DNA of 64,000 nucleotides, taken from assembly GCA_963930655.1 (NCBI GenBank), contig OZ005606.1:10260501-10324500 (forward strand). The letters run 5' to 3'. Positions 22,136-34,427 of the stretch are shown here, one piece after another. Position 1 is the stretch's first letter, and every line of letters begins with the position of its first letter. This DNA is from Myrica gale (Eukaryota > Streptophyta > Magnoliopsida > Fagales > Myricaceae). The position numbers and the translations under genes are program-made. A model generated the notes under the pieces. The model was given only the letters and a program-made list of their open reading frames with translations, was not told the origin of the DNA and made no database searches.

Positions 22136-23984
22136 AATAATAATTAGTGACATTAATTTGGACTCCGTACTCCAATAATTATGTTCATTCAGCAAAAGTA
22201 GATAGGAAGACACGTAGTCGTAGATAGGGTCCTTGCAATTCTTCACTACTAGTGAACGCGCACTACATGTAGTACAAAAATAGGGTTATGTATATATTTA
22301 GTCCTTAGGTTTTGATCCATTTTAATAACTATGTTGTAAAACTAAAGAATAATACGATCTAGAAAGAGAGAAAGAGAGAAATTGTTCTTTAGCGACATAC
22401 ACGCGTCGCGAATGAGTGATGATAAAAATCGTCACAAAAACAAAATAACGTCTGGACGATAAAGAAACCCGTTCGGACTCGCTGCAGGGTGACAAATTCC
22501 ACATCTTTGTAACTGAGTGACCATTAGAATCATCACAATTTTTACAATACTGTCCGAACTCCTTTTAAACACAGTCCAAACGACCATTACCTAACGAATA
22601 AATAATCGTCAAGCTAGAGTGACAAATTAAAAATGTCATGAACACTCTATTAAGTACGGACGTTCTCAACCACGTTCCAACGGAAAAAATACCTAAGTCC
22701 GGACGGTCAAAAAAAGGTCCTCACAATTATAAATGCTTCTTCCGCGAATCGTGTGGTTCCACGTTGCAAAACTTCAGACACATGATATCGATACAGTGCG
22801 GACAATTAAGTAGCATCTGGACCGTATAAGTTTTAGAACCTTTTCGAATCGGGCAAATTTAATGACATTAAATTTGATAAGAGTCCGAACGCTACTCTAA
22901 CACGTTCGGACGGTTACTGGCCACATTAAACCTCCAGACTTTGTCAAAATCTCAAACTCACTCACTTCTCTCAAACTTTCATCTCAAACGTTTTCATTGC
23001 CTTTTCTAGATCTCTCAAAGAACTTAAAACAAAACTTTCTTCAAAAATTTCATGTATTTCGATTCAATACCGTCGCTTGTTTAGTTTGTTGTGTTGTTTG
23101 TGTTTATGAAATTAGGTTGTTTAGCTGGTGTTCATCGATCCACATTCAGACGTCTTGTTACGACCTCCATACGTGTTATAAACCGTCAAGACGGTTCTAC
23201 TGAATTGTAGAGAGAGAATCCTGGATAGAGGGACATACTAGGGGTCGGAAGTCCAACAATTTTTAAGTGTAAAATCTCGAGTATGCTGCAAAAATTGAAA
23301 CCGTCAAAAATCTAAATAATGAGATTGAGAGAGAGCTGAGAGTCAAGGAGGATATACACTAGAATTTTCAGTATCAAGTACTACAAAAATAGTATGGTCA
23401 AAAATAACTCAGAAATATTGCATTCTAATTCCTATAATAGTATGGAGAATTCGCTGTTAACTATAAATTGCCCAAATTGTTCAATAAATTGCCAGTGTCC
23501 TATAGGCTACCCGAGGATTTATCATCATTAGTATTCAACTGTAAAGACATTAATTTGGTTTGATCAAAACACTAGTTGCCTCATAATGTCCAGTTAAGAT
23601 GCAAATATCAAATTGTCAAATCTTCCACTCCAAAGAAATGTATAACTAAGATACACGTATATTCTTTTTCAGGAAAAATAAAACCCAAAAGACTTGATTT
23701 CTCTAGCACCAGGTGGTCCAGGTCCACGTAGAAGGAGGTCCACATTTGCTAAGTAAAAATCATCTGATGATTTCTCTAGCACCTTTAACCGGCCAAGGCT
23801 ACTGGAAGTAAAGACAATCAATACACATTTAAAACCAGGCCCTGCAAGTTTAAAACCAGGGATGGCTTGGGCCTATGGGGATCGGGCTCCCATAGGCCCA
23901 TACCAACTTATAATAATTTTTTTTGGCCAGTCCAATGGGGGGCGGCCGCCCAGGGCCGCACCTCCTGGATCCTTCTTTGCTGAT
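22136..23984. other. Second CACTA left-subterminal region and unknown flank
   Basis: 22390-22920 repeats the motif order of the true left end (11090-11650): gaatgagtgatgataaaaat, cgtccggacg palindromes, and cttcttccgcgaatcgtgtg. 23200-23930 is AT-rich with no gene. Near 23940 a ggcggccgcccagggccgca stretch resembles 29100-29130, probably a fragment of another repeat. Confidence 0.5.
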
Positions 23985-24700
23985 GGACGTACGAGCGGTG
24001 ATGACAAGGCGTCCTCAATGCTCTCGACTCATATTGGTGCACTCGTTCAACAACATGTCCCATTTAATATAATTTATTAAATTTTAATTGTTGAAATTTT
24101 TTTACCTTTCTAACTGTTATATATGTTAAGGATGACTTCAAAATAGATTACGACCGAGCCGAGGATCGAATCACTGTGACGTCAACGACGAACACAGCAT
24201 ACAGGACACACAAAAATATAATGTTCCAGCATTAGTCGGTGTTCAATTCCAAAGAAGAGGCGTTAGAGCACCTGTATCCCGATATGAACAAGGAAAAATG
24301 GACTCGTGTTTGTGATTTATTCTTGAGTAAGAAATTTTTGGTTAAACATTTTTATTCTGATCTGAACGTTTATTTTAGCCATATGCTTAATTGTGTTACC
24401 AATTGTAAATGTACAATGCAGAGGAGGAGGGCAATCAACAAGGAGAATAGAGCAAAGCTGAAGATTGTACACACATCGGGAGTGAGGTCCTTCCAACTCG
24501 CTAAAGCATTGTTAGTAAGTAATAAAATTTTTTACATTTTTACTATTTATTATTTAAATAAATGTGTTATGTATTTTAATATGCATGTTCTATATTTCTT
24601 TTGGTGTACAAAAAAATCCAGAATCTGATGAAATTAGTATTTTGTTGCTTTATAAAAAGACACATACTACTAAAGATGACTGTACTGGACATGCCGATTT
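23985..24700 (+). pseudogene. CACTA second ORF, copy 1c
   Basis: Contains RTSGDDKASSMLSTHIGA (about 23990), DDFKIDYDRAEDRITVTST (about 24133), a stop, then an open stretch 24239-24510 with EEALEHLYPDMNKEKWTRVC, NKENRAKLKIVHTSGVRSFQ and a donor gtaagt. The next exon begins KNPESDEISILLLYKK (about 24617). At about 24680 it is cut and joined directly to the right subterminal region. Copy 2 keeps the missing 1.1 kb (47806-48911). Confidence 0.7.
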
Positions 24701-24923
24701 TGAATTTCGTCAGTATGACACCAAACCGTTCGGACGAGTTTATAATCAGTCCGAATGGTTTTGAGTGACAGAAAACGAAAATCGTCACCTAAAACTTTGG
24801 CTGATGGGCTTTAGGTGACAAACCGGATGTTAACTCATTTTTGTCACCCAAAACCATAGCCGACGAATTTTGCACTTTGGGTGACAATTTTTTTTGTCAC
24901 CCAAAGTCTGTTTTGTTGTAGTG
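24701..24923. repeat. CACTA right subterminal region and end, copy 1
   Basis: Alternating gggtgacaa / ttgtcaccc motifs form several possible hairpins (for example ttgggtgacaa against ttgtcacccaaa near 24870-24905). They are followed by the terminal ttttgttgtagtg ending at 24923. Such arrays are where CACTA-encoded binding proteins act (family knowledge). Confidence 0.75.
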
Positions 24924-25192
24924 AATATATCTCATGACCCATTTATACAGGCATATGGTCATACATAAAATTAAAAGGAATTTAAACAAAATTAAAATGG
25001 TACATAATGGTAGAAAAACTAACGGTTGGGGATAATAAAAAGGTTGAGAACCAATTGGTCGGGATTATTGATTTTTCATCAAAAGCTCATTATTTTGTTC
25101 AGCCACAAGACAACAAATTAGTTCAGAATATTTCGTGAACTTTCGCTCTCGATATTGCAGCTGCAGGAGCATATTTCAGGCATGAAGTAGTG

Positions 25193-25860
25193 AATGTTTT
25201 CTCCAATATGTGCGTCATGTACGCTGTGTTCATCATAGACGTCATAGTGATGCAATCCTCGGCTCAGTAGTAATCTAGTTGGAAGTCATCCTTAACATAT
25301 ATAACAGCTAGAAACATAAAAAAGTTTAAAGAATTAAAATTTAATAAATTATACTTACCAACACTCGGTTAATCACATACGATTTAACCTCGTCGAGGAC
25401 CTCCTTCCATTTACTCGTCTTAAATGAGACATGTTGCCGAACGAGCACACCAATATGACTCGAGAGCATTGAGGACGTCTTATCTTCACCGCCCGTACGT
25501 CCATCAGGGATATGGACGGTCAGCTTTCCTCTGGTGCGAGCCTTGAGTAAAGCAATCCCGCGGGTACATCCTTGAACGTGTTCTGATTCCAAAACGTCGC
25601 TACAAAAGAAAAACAATAAATTTAAAATTAAGTTAAGCATAAAAATTTAAAAGTCTTAATATTTAATAAATTGACAGGGTAAGATACTTACACGCATAAC
25701 TACTCTGGGTGCCTACTGGACTGGCCGTGGTAGGGGACGGTAATTCATTCCTAGCCCTAAGCGAAGGACCGACACTGTCAGTGTACCCAAACTACTCTCA
25801 GCACGAACTGATGAATCGCACCGAAGACGTTTCCCTCCTGCTGGCATGACGTCGTCCTGT
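25193..25860 (-). pseudogene. CACTA second ORF, inverted copy
   Basis: On the minus strand: MPAGGKRLRCDSSVRAESS (from about 25846), an intron with gtaagt/tag borders, then GIALLKARTRGKLTVHIPDG, SSMLSSHIGVLVRQHVSFK and VKSYVINRVL (25605-25365), a second intron, and the start of a DDFQLDY exon near 25285. It ends at about 25193, before the CDLF/HTSG part. The middle exon is open; the first exon has a frameshift. Confidence 0.7.
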
Positions 25861-25977
25861 GACCAAATAAATCAATATTAGAGAAAAAAACAATGAATTA
25901 TGTTAATCAAAATGAATAAAAAATATAAACGCAAATTTAATTGAAACGATAAAGTTACTTTAGTCCTCGGAGTAATA

Positions 25978-28592
25978 TTATTCAGGATCACTACAATCTT
26001 CACTGAACGATTCCGATGAATCATCGCTTCTTTCTACTTCACGTTGTTGTGGACCACTCTCATCGGTTACAGGCACATAAGCCTCGACATCATTTCTAGT
26101 CAACGAAATCATGTCAAATAAGCTAAAGTCCACAAAAAGCTCAATAGACTCATTCTCCTTGCATGCTTCACGGTTCGACGATCGTTCTCCATCTTCACTA
26201 GCTTGCTCCTCAATAGGTGGAATATCATACATGTTTCTAGGGGTAATATTTTGAACAATCTTCCAGTGGCCGCCCAACTTCTAATCATCGATATGAAACA
26301 GTTGATTCCCCTGAGAAGCTAGCATGACGGGTCATCTTTGTACCATTTTCGGGATGTGTTAATACTAACATACCGACCACTTTTATCAAGACCTAAATTT
26401 TGAGTACTCAAGTCAAACCAGTCACATTTTAGTAAATAAACTAAATTCTCACGCAAATAACACAATGCGTAAATATTCATGACCTTGCCATAAAAATCAA
26501 CATCTTCCCCATCATGGTCCCCTGGAACAACCACACCAACATTATGAGTGTTACGAAACTTGTCACTAAAGATCGTGTGAAACCTAATTTCATTCACTAC
26601 ACACCTAGAGTAACAAAGTGTCCGCAGATCCGGACCGGATGCTAATGCATACAAGTCATCCGAGATCAAGCCCGAATTTTCATTGCACATAGTTTGAATC
26701 TAAAATAGTAAACACGTGTTAAGTATGAATCTGAAAAAGATAATCAATTAAAATTAAACATATAATAGGGACAAAATTAAATAAATACCCGAGTTTGAAA
26801 CCATAATAAAATGTCTTCTTCGTGCCTCCTATCAACATTTATTGGTGATTTCCTCCTCATCTCTTCCAAGTGCTCGCAATAAATAAATAAAATATTTTAT
26901 GATAAATTAAAATATAATCAACAGATAAGTGTTTAAGTGAGCAAATAGTCACATAAGCGCTTACTCTATATGTTAGCTGATTTCTGAACAGTTGTTTAGT
27001 ACGTACAACTGTGCTTTTATAAATTTATTTCTATTCAAATCTTGACCCCTATTAGCTACCAGCGGTGGAAAACTTTGAATAAACACAAAAAAATGACAAC
27101 TTTGATCATCTATGTCAGCATAATTACGATATTTTCTATCAAATCTCACCTCAACTGTACCAAGATACATTGAGCAAAAAGTTAACATTCATTTAATACA
27201 TAATTCTCTGTTATTGAGCCTTCACACCGTGCCCTGTTCTTAACGAAATTGAACTAGACCCCCAAGTTTCACCTCCCGAGGAAAATGAACAGCTAAATGA
27301 ACCATAATAGTAAAAAAATGATGGAGGGAATATATGTTCCAACTTGCAAAGAATTATTCCAATGTCCTTCTCTAATTAGTCCACAACGTCTAAACGTATT
27401 GTTCTTGAGCATAAGTCTATGAAGAATAAGCTCAACTCAGTCAATGGCGTACATACTTCCTTTCCTAACAACTCTTGTATTATTGCCGGTAACAGTCGCT
27501 GCAACAAGACATGTTAGTCGTGACTCTTCATACCTATTATCTTCCGTTCATTTATATTCACGCATCGGGATATGTTAGAGGCGTATCCATCTAGAAGCTT
27601 GACACCTTTCAGCCATTCACAAGACTTCTTACGTTCAACCTTCATTAAAGTAAATAATGCTTGAGGCATCACCTCTTGCTGACCCCGAACATGCAAATGC
27701 AACTCCTTTTTAATGCCCATTAATGCCAAGTCTCGCCGAGCACTAGAATTGTCGTTCGTCTTGCCATCGACGTTCATCAAAGTTCTCAACATATTGTCAC
27801 AAATATTCTTCTCCATGTGCATGACGTCCAAATTATGTCAAAGTTTCAACTCTAACCAGTACGACAACTCAAAGAATATGATGTGCTTCGTCCAACTTAA
27901 CTCAATGTCAGCCCGTTGTCTCTTCTTCTGAGTCTTCCCAAATGAACATAACGGTACCGATTCAAGTTGTTGAAGTATCTCCTCTCCAGTGACTTCTTCA
28001 GGCGCTGCTCTAAACTCTTTTTTCCCGTCAAATATGTCAACATCATCCCTTCACCCATGCGTCGTGGAAAAATACCGGCGATGTCCCAAAAAACAATGTT
28101 TGCCCCCACGTTTCAACCAAAATGACGTTGTATTCTTTTTGAAATTAGGGCATGCTAACCGTCTTTTTGTACTCCAACCTGAGAGATTACGATAAGTCAG
28201 AGAGTCATTTATTTTCCAAAGCAAAGCAGCATGTAACTTGAATGAACTTGATACGATAAGCTCATGTTGCCAAATGGATTGAACCCATCAGATGTCAAAC
28301 CCAACCGTACGTTCCGAGATTCCCAAGCAAATAATTCATACTTCTTATCGAGGTCCTTCCATACCCCAAAGTCTGCAGGATGCCTCATCACCTTATCTTC
28401 AACCACATGCTTCTCTTGGTGCCACTGCATATCCGTTGTTGTTTGCCTTGATAAAAACAAAGGAACCTTTGATTTGCTATTCTGACACTACTTCTACCTC
28501 GATTCCCCATACACCGGACACTCTTGTAACTCACTGTGCTCCTTTGAAAATAGTACACAATCATTTGATTTGCCTTGATAGAAACAATCTCT
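25978..28592 (-). pseudogene. CACTA TNP2 transposase, the most complete copy
   Basis: Reading down the minus strand from 28592: VLFSKEHSELQECPVYGESR, MFLSRQTTTDMQWHQEKHV, RHPADFGVWKDLD, RNVRLGLTSDGFNPFGNMS (28209-28460), then across frameshifts a KHCFLGHRR-like stretch, LDVMHMEKNICDNMLRTLMN (27831), GMKSHD (about 27530), the DUF4218 part (about 27450-27190), LTFCSMYLGTVEVRF (27188), DUF4216 (CVVNEIRFHT, VVVPGDHD, DFYGKVMNIYAL, KWYKDD; 26690-26319) and the acidic tail (26277-25978). LGLTSDGFNPFGNM and LDVMH-x-EKN are hallmark TNP2 motifs. At least six frameshifts or stops; the N-terminus is lost. Confidence 0.85.
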
Positions 28593-28620
28593 GTGATCTA
28601 TATATTTCATTATTAGTTGT

Positions 28621-30204
28621 TTTTCCAATTTTTCTGAGGAGAGGATGAAACAAAACCTTAATCAACTTTCTGTTTGTTTCGAGAGTTTTTTTCAGTTCCA
28701 GTTGATCTTTTTTTGTTTTTCAACTTTTTTACTATTTCTATATAACATAGAAGAGCTTCTATCCTACTCTGCATAGGGGGTAGTTTGCTCCTTGGGAACC
28801 AATTGTAGCTTTCTCTAATGTCTTTTCCTCTTGTCATTGATTTACTTTTTGATGCGTGTAACTTACATTTTCAATTCATGTGGGCTATGAGACACTATAC
28901 TAGGGGATTTGATGTTGTATAGGGTACAAAAGAAACTTTGTGTGTCTGCTTGCCTCAATAGTCGCAAAATGGAGACTTAAAAAAATTTGGCTGGGCTTAA
29001 GAAACTAGCCAGGCCAAAGGGAGGCGGGTCTGGCCTGCATTGGGCATATACATGTAAAAAAATAAAAAATCAATGTTATATGAATAACTTTAATTTGACA
29101 GAACAAATGGGGCAGCTGCCCAGGGCATTGGATCCGCCACTGAGGAGAAAATGCATCCCAAACCGAGGGTTCGGTTACTATCATGGGCGCTATTGTTGTG
29201 AGTGTTTATAAGCAACGAACCAGATTGAAAGTTGGAGATCAAACGACCCAAATTTATACACGTCAATTAAAAGTATGGGACCCATTCTCAACCCGTTTTG
29301 ATCTTCGCCCGATCCCGTTTCAACTTGACCCAACATCCATTATCTTCATTTTGTACGCATCTCAGACTTAGTGTAACAGCTCACCCAGCCTCCCACCTCG
29401 CTGGTCACCGCCCAGACTTAGGCGTATAATCTTGAATGTTGTCACTTTGTGGAAAAACTCATACAAAGCTTTTCTCTGAACCTAAACTATATGCGGGAGA
29501 CAGAAGGCTGGAGCTTTGAATTTTATACTTGTGTAATTACTTGTATTAGAATGGGCCTCACAATCTGTTTCCGTGCAGTTGGTGTTGTGGTACTTATCTT
29601 CAAATAATTTGGATGAACAATGTTGTAGGCTAGATGGTGATCCTTATGTGAGAAAAGAAGTTCCATAGAGACCTTCACGGTTTTGTGAAAGACGGATAGG
29701 AGAGATCGTGTTCATGTTTAAATGGATACATGAAATCAAAATGTTGATCTTTAGATAGAGATGGAATCTCATCTCCATTCGTGTAGCAAATATTACAATT
29801 GCCTCTCCAACTAATTTGATAAAAATAAAAATTGGGAGAGAAGTCAACGATACTTGTGGCGAAAAACAAGTTGAAAAATCCTAAAAGAGAGAAGAAAAAC
29901 AATGGGACAGACAAAGATGAATTCAAGAGATGAAAGTTTACCATTTATCCAGCTTGTTCGTTACTTATTTCTCTTTCTGTATCTACATCTACCATTCGAA
30001 GGTGAGATACATTGTTTTAGATTTTTTTTTGCCTCTAAATATCTGGAAGCAGTCAAAGAAATGGAATTTGATGATGCCAAAAATCACCAAGTAAAAAAAG
30101 GGTCAGTGATGATACCAAAATTACCAATAGCCGGAGCCGATCAAACCCGAAAGATAACAAAAAGAGGGGGTGACGTCAGATCCGAAGACTTCTTGGGAGA
30201 AGTT
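28621..30204. other. Spacer, no gene seen
   Basis: Mixed repeat-like DNA. 29371-29430 starts tgtaacagctcaccc, resembling the opening of some gypsy LTRs, but no second LTR or primer-binding site was found. 29100-29150 carries a cagctgcccagggcattgg stretch similar to 23940 and 47070. No reading frame has recognisable motifs. Confidence 0.4.
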
Positions 30205-31340
30205 CAGGGTGGAATTTCTAAACCGGTATTTTCCTAGATAGGCTTGGGATGTTAAGGCGAGAGAATTTACTAATCTGGTACAAGGGTCGATGTCCGTAGA
30301 GGAGTATGCGGCTCAATTCATGGAATTGTCAAGTTTTGCTCCTCACCTAATACCCGATGAGGAGAAGAAAACACAAAGATTTGAAGAAGGACTACATCTG
30401 AGAATCTTTGATCAGGTGTGTAGTCATAACTTTTGCAACTGGGCTGAATTGGTAGAGCGAGCTGCTATAGTGGAGCGTTGTATCCAGAGGAACGCAACGT
30501 TTTATGACTGACAAGAAAGGCGTCCTCCTCAGCAAGGAAGTAGTTTTCGAGATTAGTGTCAGGCCAAAAGGTTAGTTAATATCGGTGACCAGTGGAAGGG
30601 CCAAGGAAGTAATGCTCCATTTAGTGGTAATCAAGGAGCGCTTCGCCCCATTGTAAGAGGTTCCACCCCCGAACATGAATGTCGTATAATAAATGAGACT
30701 TGCTTCTTATGTGGTCGTCTGAGACATTATGCTCTGGACTGCCCTAGCAAGCAGAATGGACCCCCTTGTGTGCAGCCACAAGCACCAGCAAGGAACGACA
30801 AGGGAGCCACAAATCATGGAATACAGCAACAAAATACTGTTCCCGTTCGTGTTTCTACCCCATGGAGCTGTAACTGTTTTGTTTGATTCTGGTGCTACAC
30901 ATTCCTTTGTTTCTTATTATTGTGGCTTGTTTAGTGGGGCAAAATTGGTACCCTTAGAATCGGTATTGGAGGTTGCCACTCCGGTAGGGATATCAAAGAT
31001 ATGCGACCAGGTAGTGAAAGCCTTTCCCATGCCAATATGAGAGGTGGTTATGTCGGTTGGTTTGATCCTTTTGCATATGGTAGAGTTCGATATTATACTC
31101 GGCATGGATTGATTGGCTACATATCATGCTTCGGTTGATTGTTTTAATAAGGTGGTGATTTTTAGAATACCCGACCAAGAGGAATATAGATACAAGAGTA
31201 CTCGGAGAAGAGCAGTGCCTTGGGTTGGATCGGCATTGCAGGCTCGAAAGTATATTCTGGGAGCTGCCCAGGGATTTTTAGTTTCCGTTGTGGGAAGAGG
31301 ACGAAGGGTGCTGCGCTTGGACGTATCAAAATCTAGGTAA
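30205..31340 (+). pseudogene. Ty3/gypsy retrotransposon gag-protease relic
   Basis: The gag core reads REFTNLVQGSMSVEEYAAQF and LSSFAPHLIPDEEKKTQRFE (about 30255-30390). A CCHC zinc knuckle CFLCGRLRHYALDC lies at 30701-30742 in the same frame. After a frameshift comes the aspartic protease VLFDSGATHSFVS (catalytic DSG at 30885-30893), then FDIILGMD, a stop, LATYHASVDC and a short piece of the reverse transcriptase entry (ALQARKYILGAAQGFLVSV) near 31235-31290. It ends there: no reverse transcriptase, RNase H or integrase. Stops lie at 30509, 31038 and after ILGMD. It is a truncated, inactive plant gypsy element without visible LTRs. Confidence 0.85.
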
Positions 31341-31758
31341 TCAACAAGTATCTTTATATGTAGACAGAAAACCCTATTTTAGACAACGTATCAAAATCGA
31401 CGTGAGAATAGTGAAAGGAAAAAACTCAGAAACCCAAAGGTCTCTCCATATCGGTGTCTTTCCGGAAAAAAGCAGAGGTGGCAAAATCCTTTAATAAAAT
31501 TTGTATTCTGACGCCCTAGAGAAACTTGGAAATCCAAACTATGATGAGAATTGGGTTTTGACTCAGAAGGGAAAGTTATCCACAAGGGAAATAAAGACTG
31601 AGTATGGCTAGAAATGATTAAGTAAAAAATAGAAATTGAAAAAGAGGGATAAGAGAGGATGGTTTTATGTAGTAGGTCACGAGAAGGAACAGATAAAAGG
31701 AGAAGATCCGTCGGGAGCTCCGTACTTGTAGGCATGTGGCGGAAACGTATACACCCAG

Positions 31759-31789
<31 letters not shown>

Positions 31790-32870
31790 TTCTGGAGAGT
31801 GGACCGAAGGATTGAAGGGATTTGTCCGAGTAATACAGATGAGCTTTATTTTCCTTTCTTAGGTACAACAAAACTGAAAGCTTAAACAAAACATTACAGA
31901 AGGAATCCATATGCAACTCAAATACACTCAACTCTTTTCTTCATGGATCCGTACGAGCTTCTATTGTTAACAGATGTATCATAAAAGTTATAACAAGGGC
32001 TCCTATTAATCAATCTGTAGACCAAGGTTGAGAACATTAAGCTTTTACGAAACATGGTTTTGAAAAATGGTGACATTTCGCAAATCCTGTACAGAGAGAA
32101 AAACACGGAGCTAGAGTTGCATGCATGAGAGTAAGTAAGTGGAAGAAATAAATGGACTTGCCAAGGAGGGGATTGGCCTCTGGAAGACCCTCTCCAGAGC
32201 TTGAATAACCACTTCAAGTTGTTAAATTGGATTGAACTTATGTGATGCCACTTGAGCTGCCTCCCCCAAGCTTTCATACCCATTCTTCCTGTACCTTGAC
32301 CCTGGATATGAACTTTCATGGTTAGTTTCTATGGTTCGTAATGACCAGGCAATTTTATATCCCACAAAACTCAGACATGTTACTGACATAAACCTATGGC
32401 TGCTTGAACACTCCGGGACAGATGTTTTATGGCTATTTGTTCGAACCAGTTATCGTTATAGACATTAGTTGTCTTTCTCGCCTCTACGGTTATGATTTCC
32501 ATGGGCGTCGTGATCACGACAACGACAGGATACCACACCTGCTTAAATGGGTAGCTCTGGCGAGCAAAAGTTGCTTGAGGGCTCCAGCTGTGTGGAAGAC
32601 ACTTTGCTTCCGTATGTAACAGAGAGAGAGAGAGTCGGTCTTAATAAGGAAGAGGAGTAAAAACGTCTGAGGGCAGTCTGGTCATTCACCAATCACTTAT
32701 CAAGGGCATTCTAGTCATTTCACGAAAAACCGTCTCATTTGATGGTGAATTTAAACGGGGGCGATGATTGAGTGACTTTGAAACATAAGGTATCAAATTT
32801 TTGGTTTGGAAAATAAGGGTCGTAACTTGATTTTGCCCCAAAGATATGGGGATAACTATGAGTTTACCTC
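31341..32870. other. Spacer with a possible degraded minus-strand gene
   Basis: The minus strand 32320-32150 has a frame reading SRYRKNGYESLGEAAQVASH, a stop, then LEVVIQALERVFQRPIPSL. This has the composition of real protein but I do not recognise it. A 133-codon open frame on the same strand in another phase (32319-31921) has low-complexity, unconvincing content. Nothing else is supported. Confidence 0.25.
31759..31784. repeat. (AC)13 microsatellite
   Basis: Thirteen uninterrupted AC dinucleotides. Confidence 0.98.
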
Positions 32871-32975
32871 TATTACTAAATATATATTACCTTATACATA
32901 TACATAATCTATAATACCTTATACCTTACCTTATATAAGTAATAGTACATTATACATTTTAATAATACCACAAGC
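32871..32975. repeat. Short AT-rich minisatellite
   Basis: Four or five degenerate units of the same accttatacata family as 1411-1631 and 3723-4262, in a comparable position left of the second sulfotransferase unit. Confidence 0.6.
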
Positions 32976-33571
32976 ATTGAAACATATATATAAATTTCGT
33001 ACGCCTGTTGGACAACCGTTAGAACGAGAATGAAAATTGAGACGTCGTCGTTCATGTAGAAAAATATATGTTTGATCGTGTGAAATATACGTTCGAACGA
33101 GGTTTTTATGTGCACTTTTTTGCCTCCTATTTTTTGCTTATTGTTCTATCGAAATAGAATAATTCGAACGAGCGCTAAAAAGAATGAAATTGCGTGGTTC
33201 AGATATAAAATTTTCGTTCGAGCGTTTGAAAATAAAGTTTGAAAATTTTCTAACGTAGCAAAAACCGTTCGAACGCGACCCACGAACTCAAATATTTTAG
33301 AATCGACCGTGAGACCTCATTTCTTTCCCCTCTCAAAACACCACAAATTCGCCTCTATTTTTTTCCTACAAAAATCTTATATTTTTTTTATCTTATTATT
33401 GTAGGAATATACTCTCTTTTTTTCTAAGTTTGTAGGAATATACTCAAATGGAGCTTATTTGTATTTTGGAGATAAGATTTATCATCTATATCCATGAATT
33501 TCTTAGATTTTTAGCTATAGATTTTTGGTTATTTTTATTTGGATTTGTGGGCGAAATTGATGTTTAAATAT
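32976..33571. other. Non-coding, transposon-like spacer
   Basis: No gene. Several cgttcgaacg-type palindromes (33080-33270) recall 430-480 and 4380-4480. The sequence joins unit 2 at 33572, where unit 1 instead joins the minisatellite. Confidence 0.4.
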
Positions 33572-34427
33572 TTATGGTTAGTCTCATATGTATTTAGGGG
33601 TGTTGAATGCATGTTTTAGGAGTAAAAAAATATGTTTTGGGGATAGATTTATCGATTTTAGGTCACTATTTTCGTGAGTTTTGCACAGCATTCGAACACT
33701 GTTAAAGTTTACATTCGAACGGTATGCTAAATTTTCCATTTACAGGGGTGAAAAATACGTTCGAGCCTATTGTATTCGTTCAAATATTTTTTATTTTTAT
33801 TTTAATAAAACTTAAAAGTTTAAAATTATGAACAACAAATCTAAATTTAAGGCGTTGAGCCTCAAATGTACTTGTATCACTGTAATAATATTAACATCCA
33901 CACGAAACTAATGAAGAGAGTGACAAAAGCTGATGCAACATTTTCCAAACATCATCTTTCATTGTCAGTAGGGCCTTGGAGGAGTCTGCGAAGAAGTGGA
34001 ATCAGCTGATCTGTAATGCCATGGCATATTCTCTTAAGCTGAAAAAAAAGCAGAAGGAAAATAACGTTAGAGCAAATTATAACAATCACCGAACGGTAAT
34101 AAATATTGTATATTTTGACACCTAGCTACTTTCACTTCGGAGTTTAAATAATTGGGGAAGATAACATTATGAGCTCAATGTCTCAAAAATAAAATATTGA
34201 GGTGTAATGTGTCAACACCCCAAACATAAGGGTGCAAAATATATTTAACCCTTTATTATTATTATCATTATTATTATTATTATTATTTATTGAATGACAA
34301 CTACCATGAACGTGCCTGAATTTTTAATTTTTGAAGCTCCGGATGTAAAGATTTTGACTCAATGATTGAACTATCTATTGTTGAGCACGTGGTTCCACCT
34401 AATGAAACCATGATGATGTCGGTTAGT
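33572..34427. repeat. Unit 2 left flank (duplicate of 4263-5059)
   Basis: Collinear with unit 1 except for small indels and a longer ATT microsatellite (34250-34287). It lacks the CACTA insertion found in unit 1 and so preserves the empty site. Confidence 0.75.

Larger units (their letters stand above)
10919..24923 (+). mobile_element. Mosaic CACTA (En/Spm) block, copy 1
   Basis: The left end is CACTACAAGAAA followed by ggtgacaaattttttggtgt. The right end, read inward, is CACTACAACAAAACAG followed by gggtgacaaaa, so the ends are related inverted repeats with gtgacaaa-type hairpins. The 3-bp flanks (AGA left, AAT right) do not match, so it is not a single clean insertion. Inside are at least two generations of element parts: duplicate coiled-coil modules (11841 and 15470), several copies of the second CACTA ORF, only the C-terminal parts of the TNP2 transposase, and a relic of sulfotransferase 3' UTR at 21961. 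All genes in it are broken. Confidence 0.75.
24924..28620 (-). mobile_element. Inverted CACTA fragment, copy 1
   Basis: CACTA coding sequence in the opposite orientation to the adjoining block: ORF2 exons at 25193-25860 and the TNP2 transposase at 25978-28592, all on the minus strand in their natural order. The first 270 bp (24924-25190) have no recognisable content. No terminal repeat is seen at the far end near 28620, so this is a truncated piece. A shorter version follows block 2 at 49159-50524. Confidence 0.65.

Noticed and set aside
10916..24926. Treating 10919-24923 as one intact CACTA insertion
   Set aside because: The end motifs are good but the flanking triplets AGA and AAT differ, and the interior holds duplicated modules and an embedded sulfotransferase 3' UTR. 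It is a mosaic, so I call it a block.
29371..29560. A gypsy LTR starting tgtaacagctcaccc upstream of the gag relic
   Set aside because: No second copy downstream, no primer-binding site and no flanking duplication were found, so an LTR cannot be supported.
31391..31931. Open frames with a VCVCVC run on the minus strand
   Set aside because: Produced by the (AC)13 microsatellite and low-complexity flanks.
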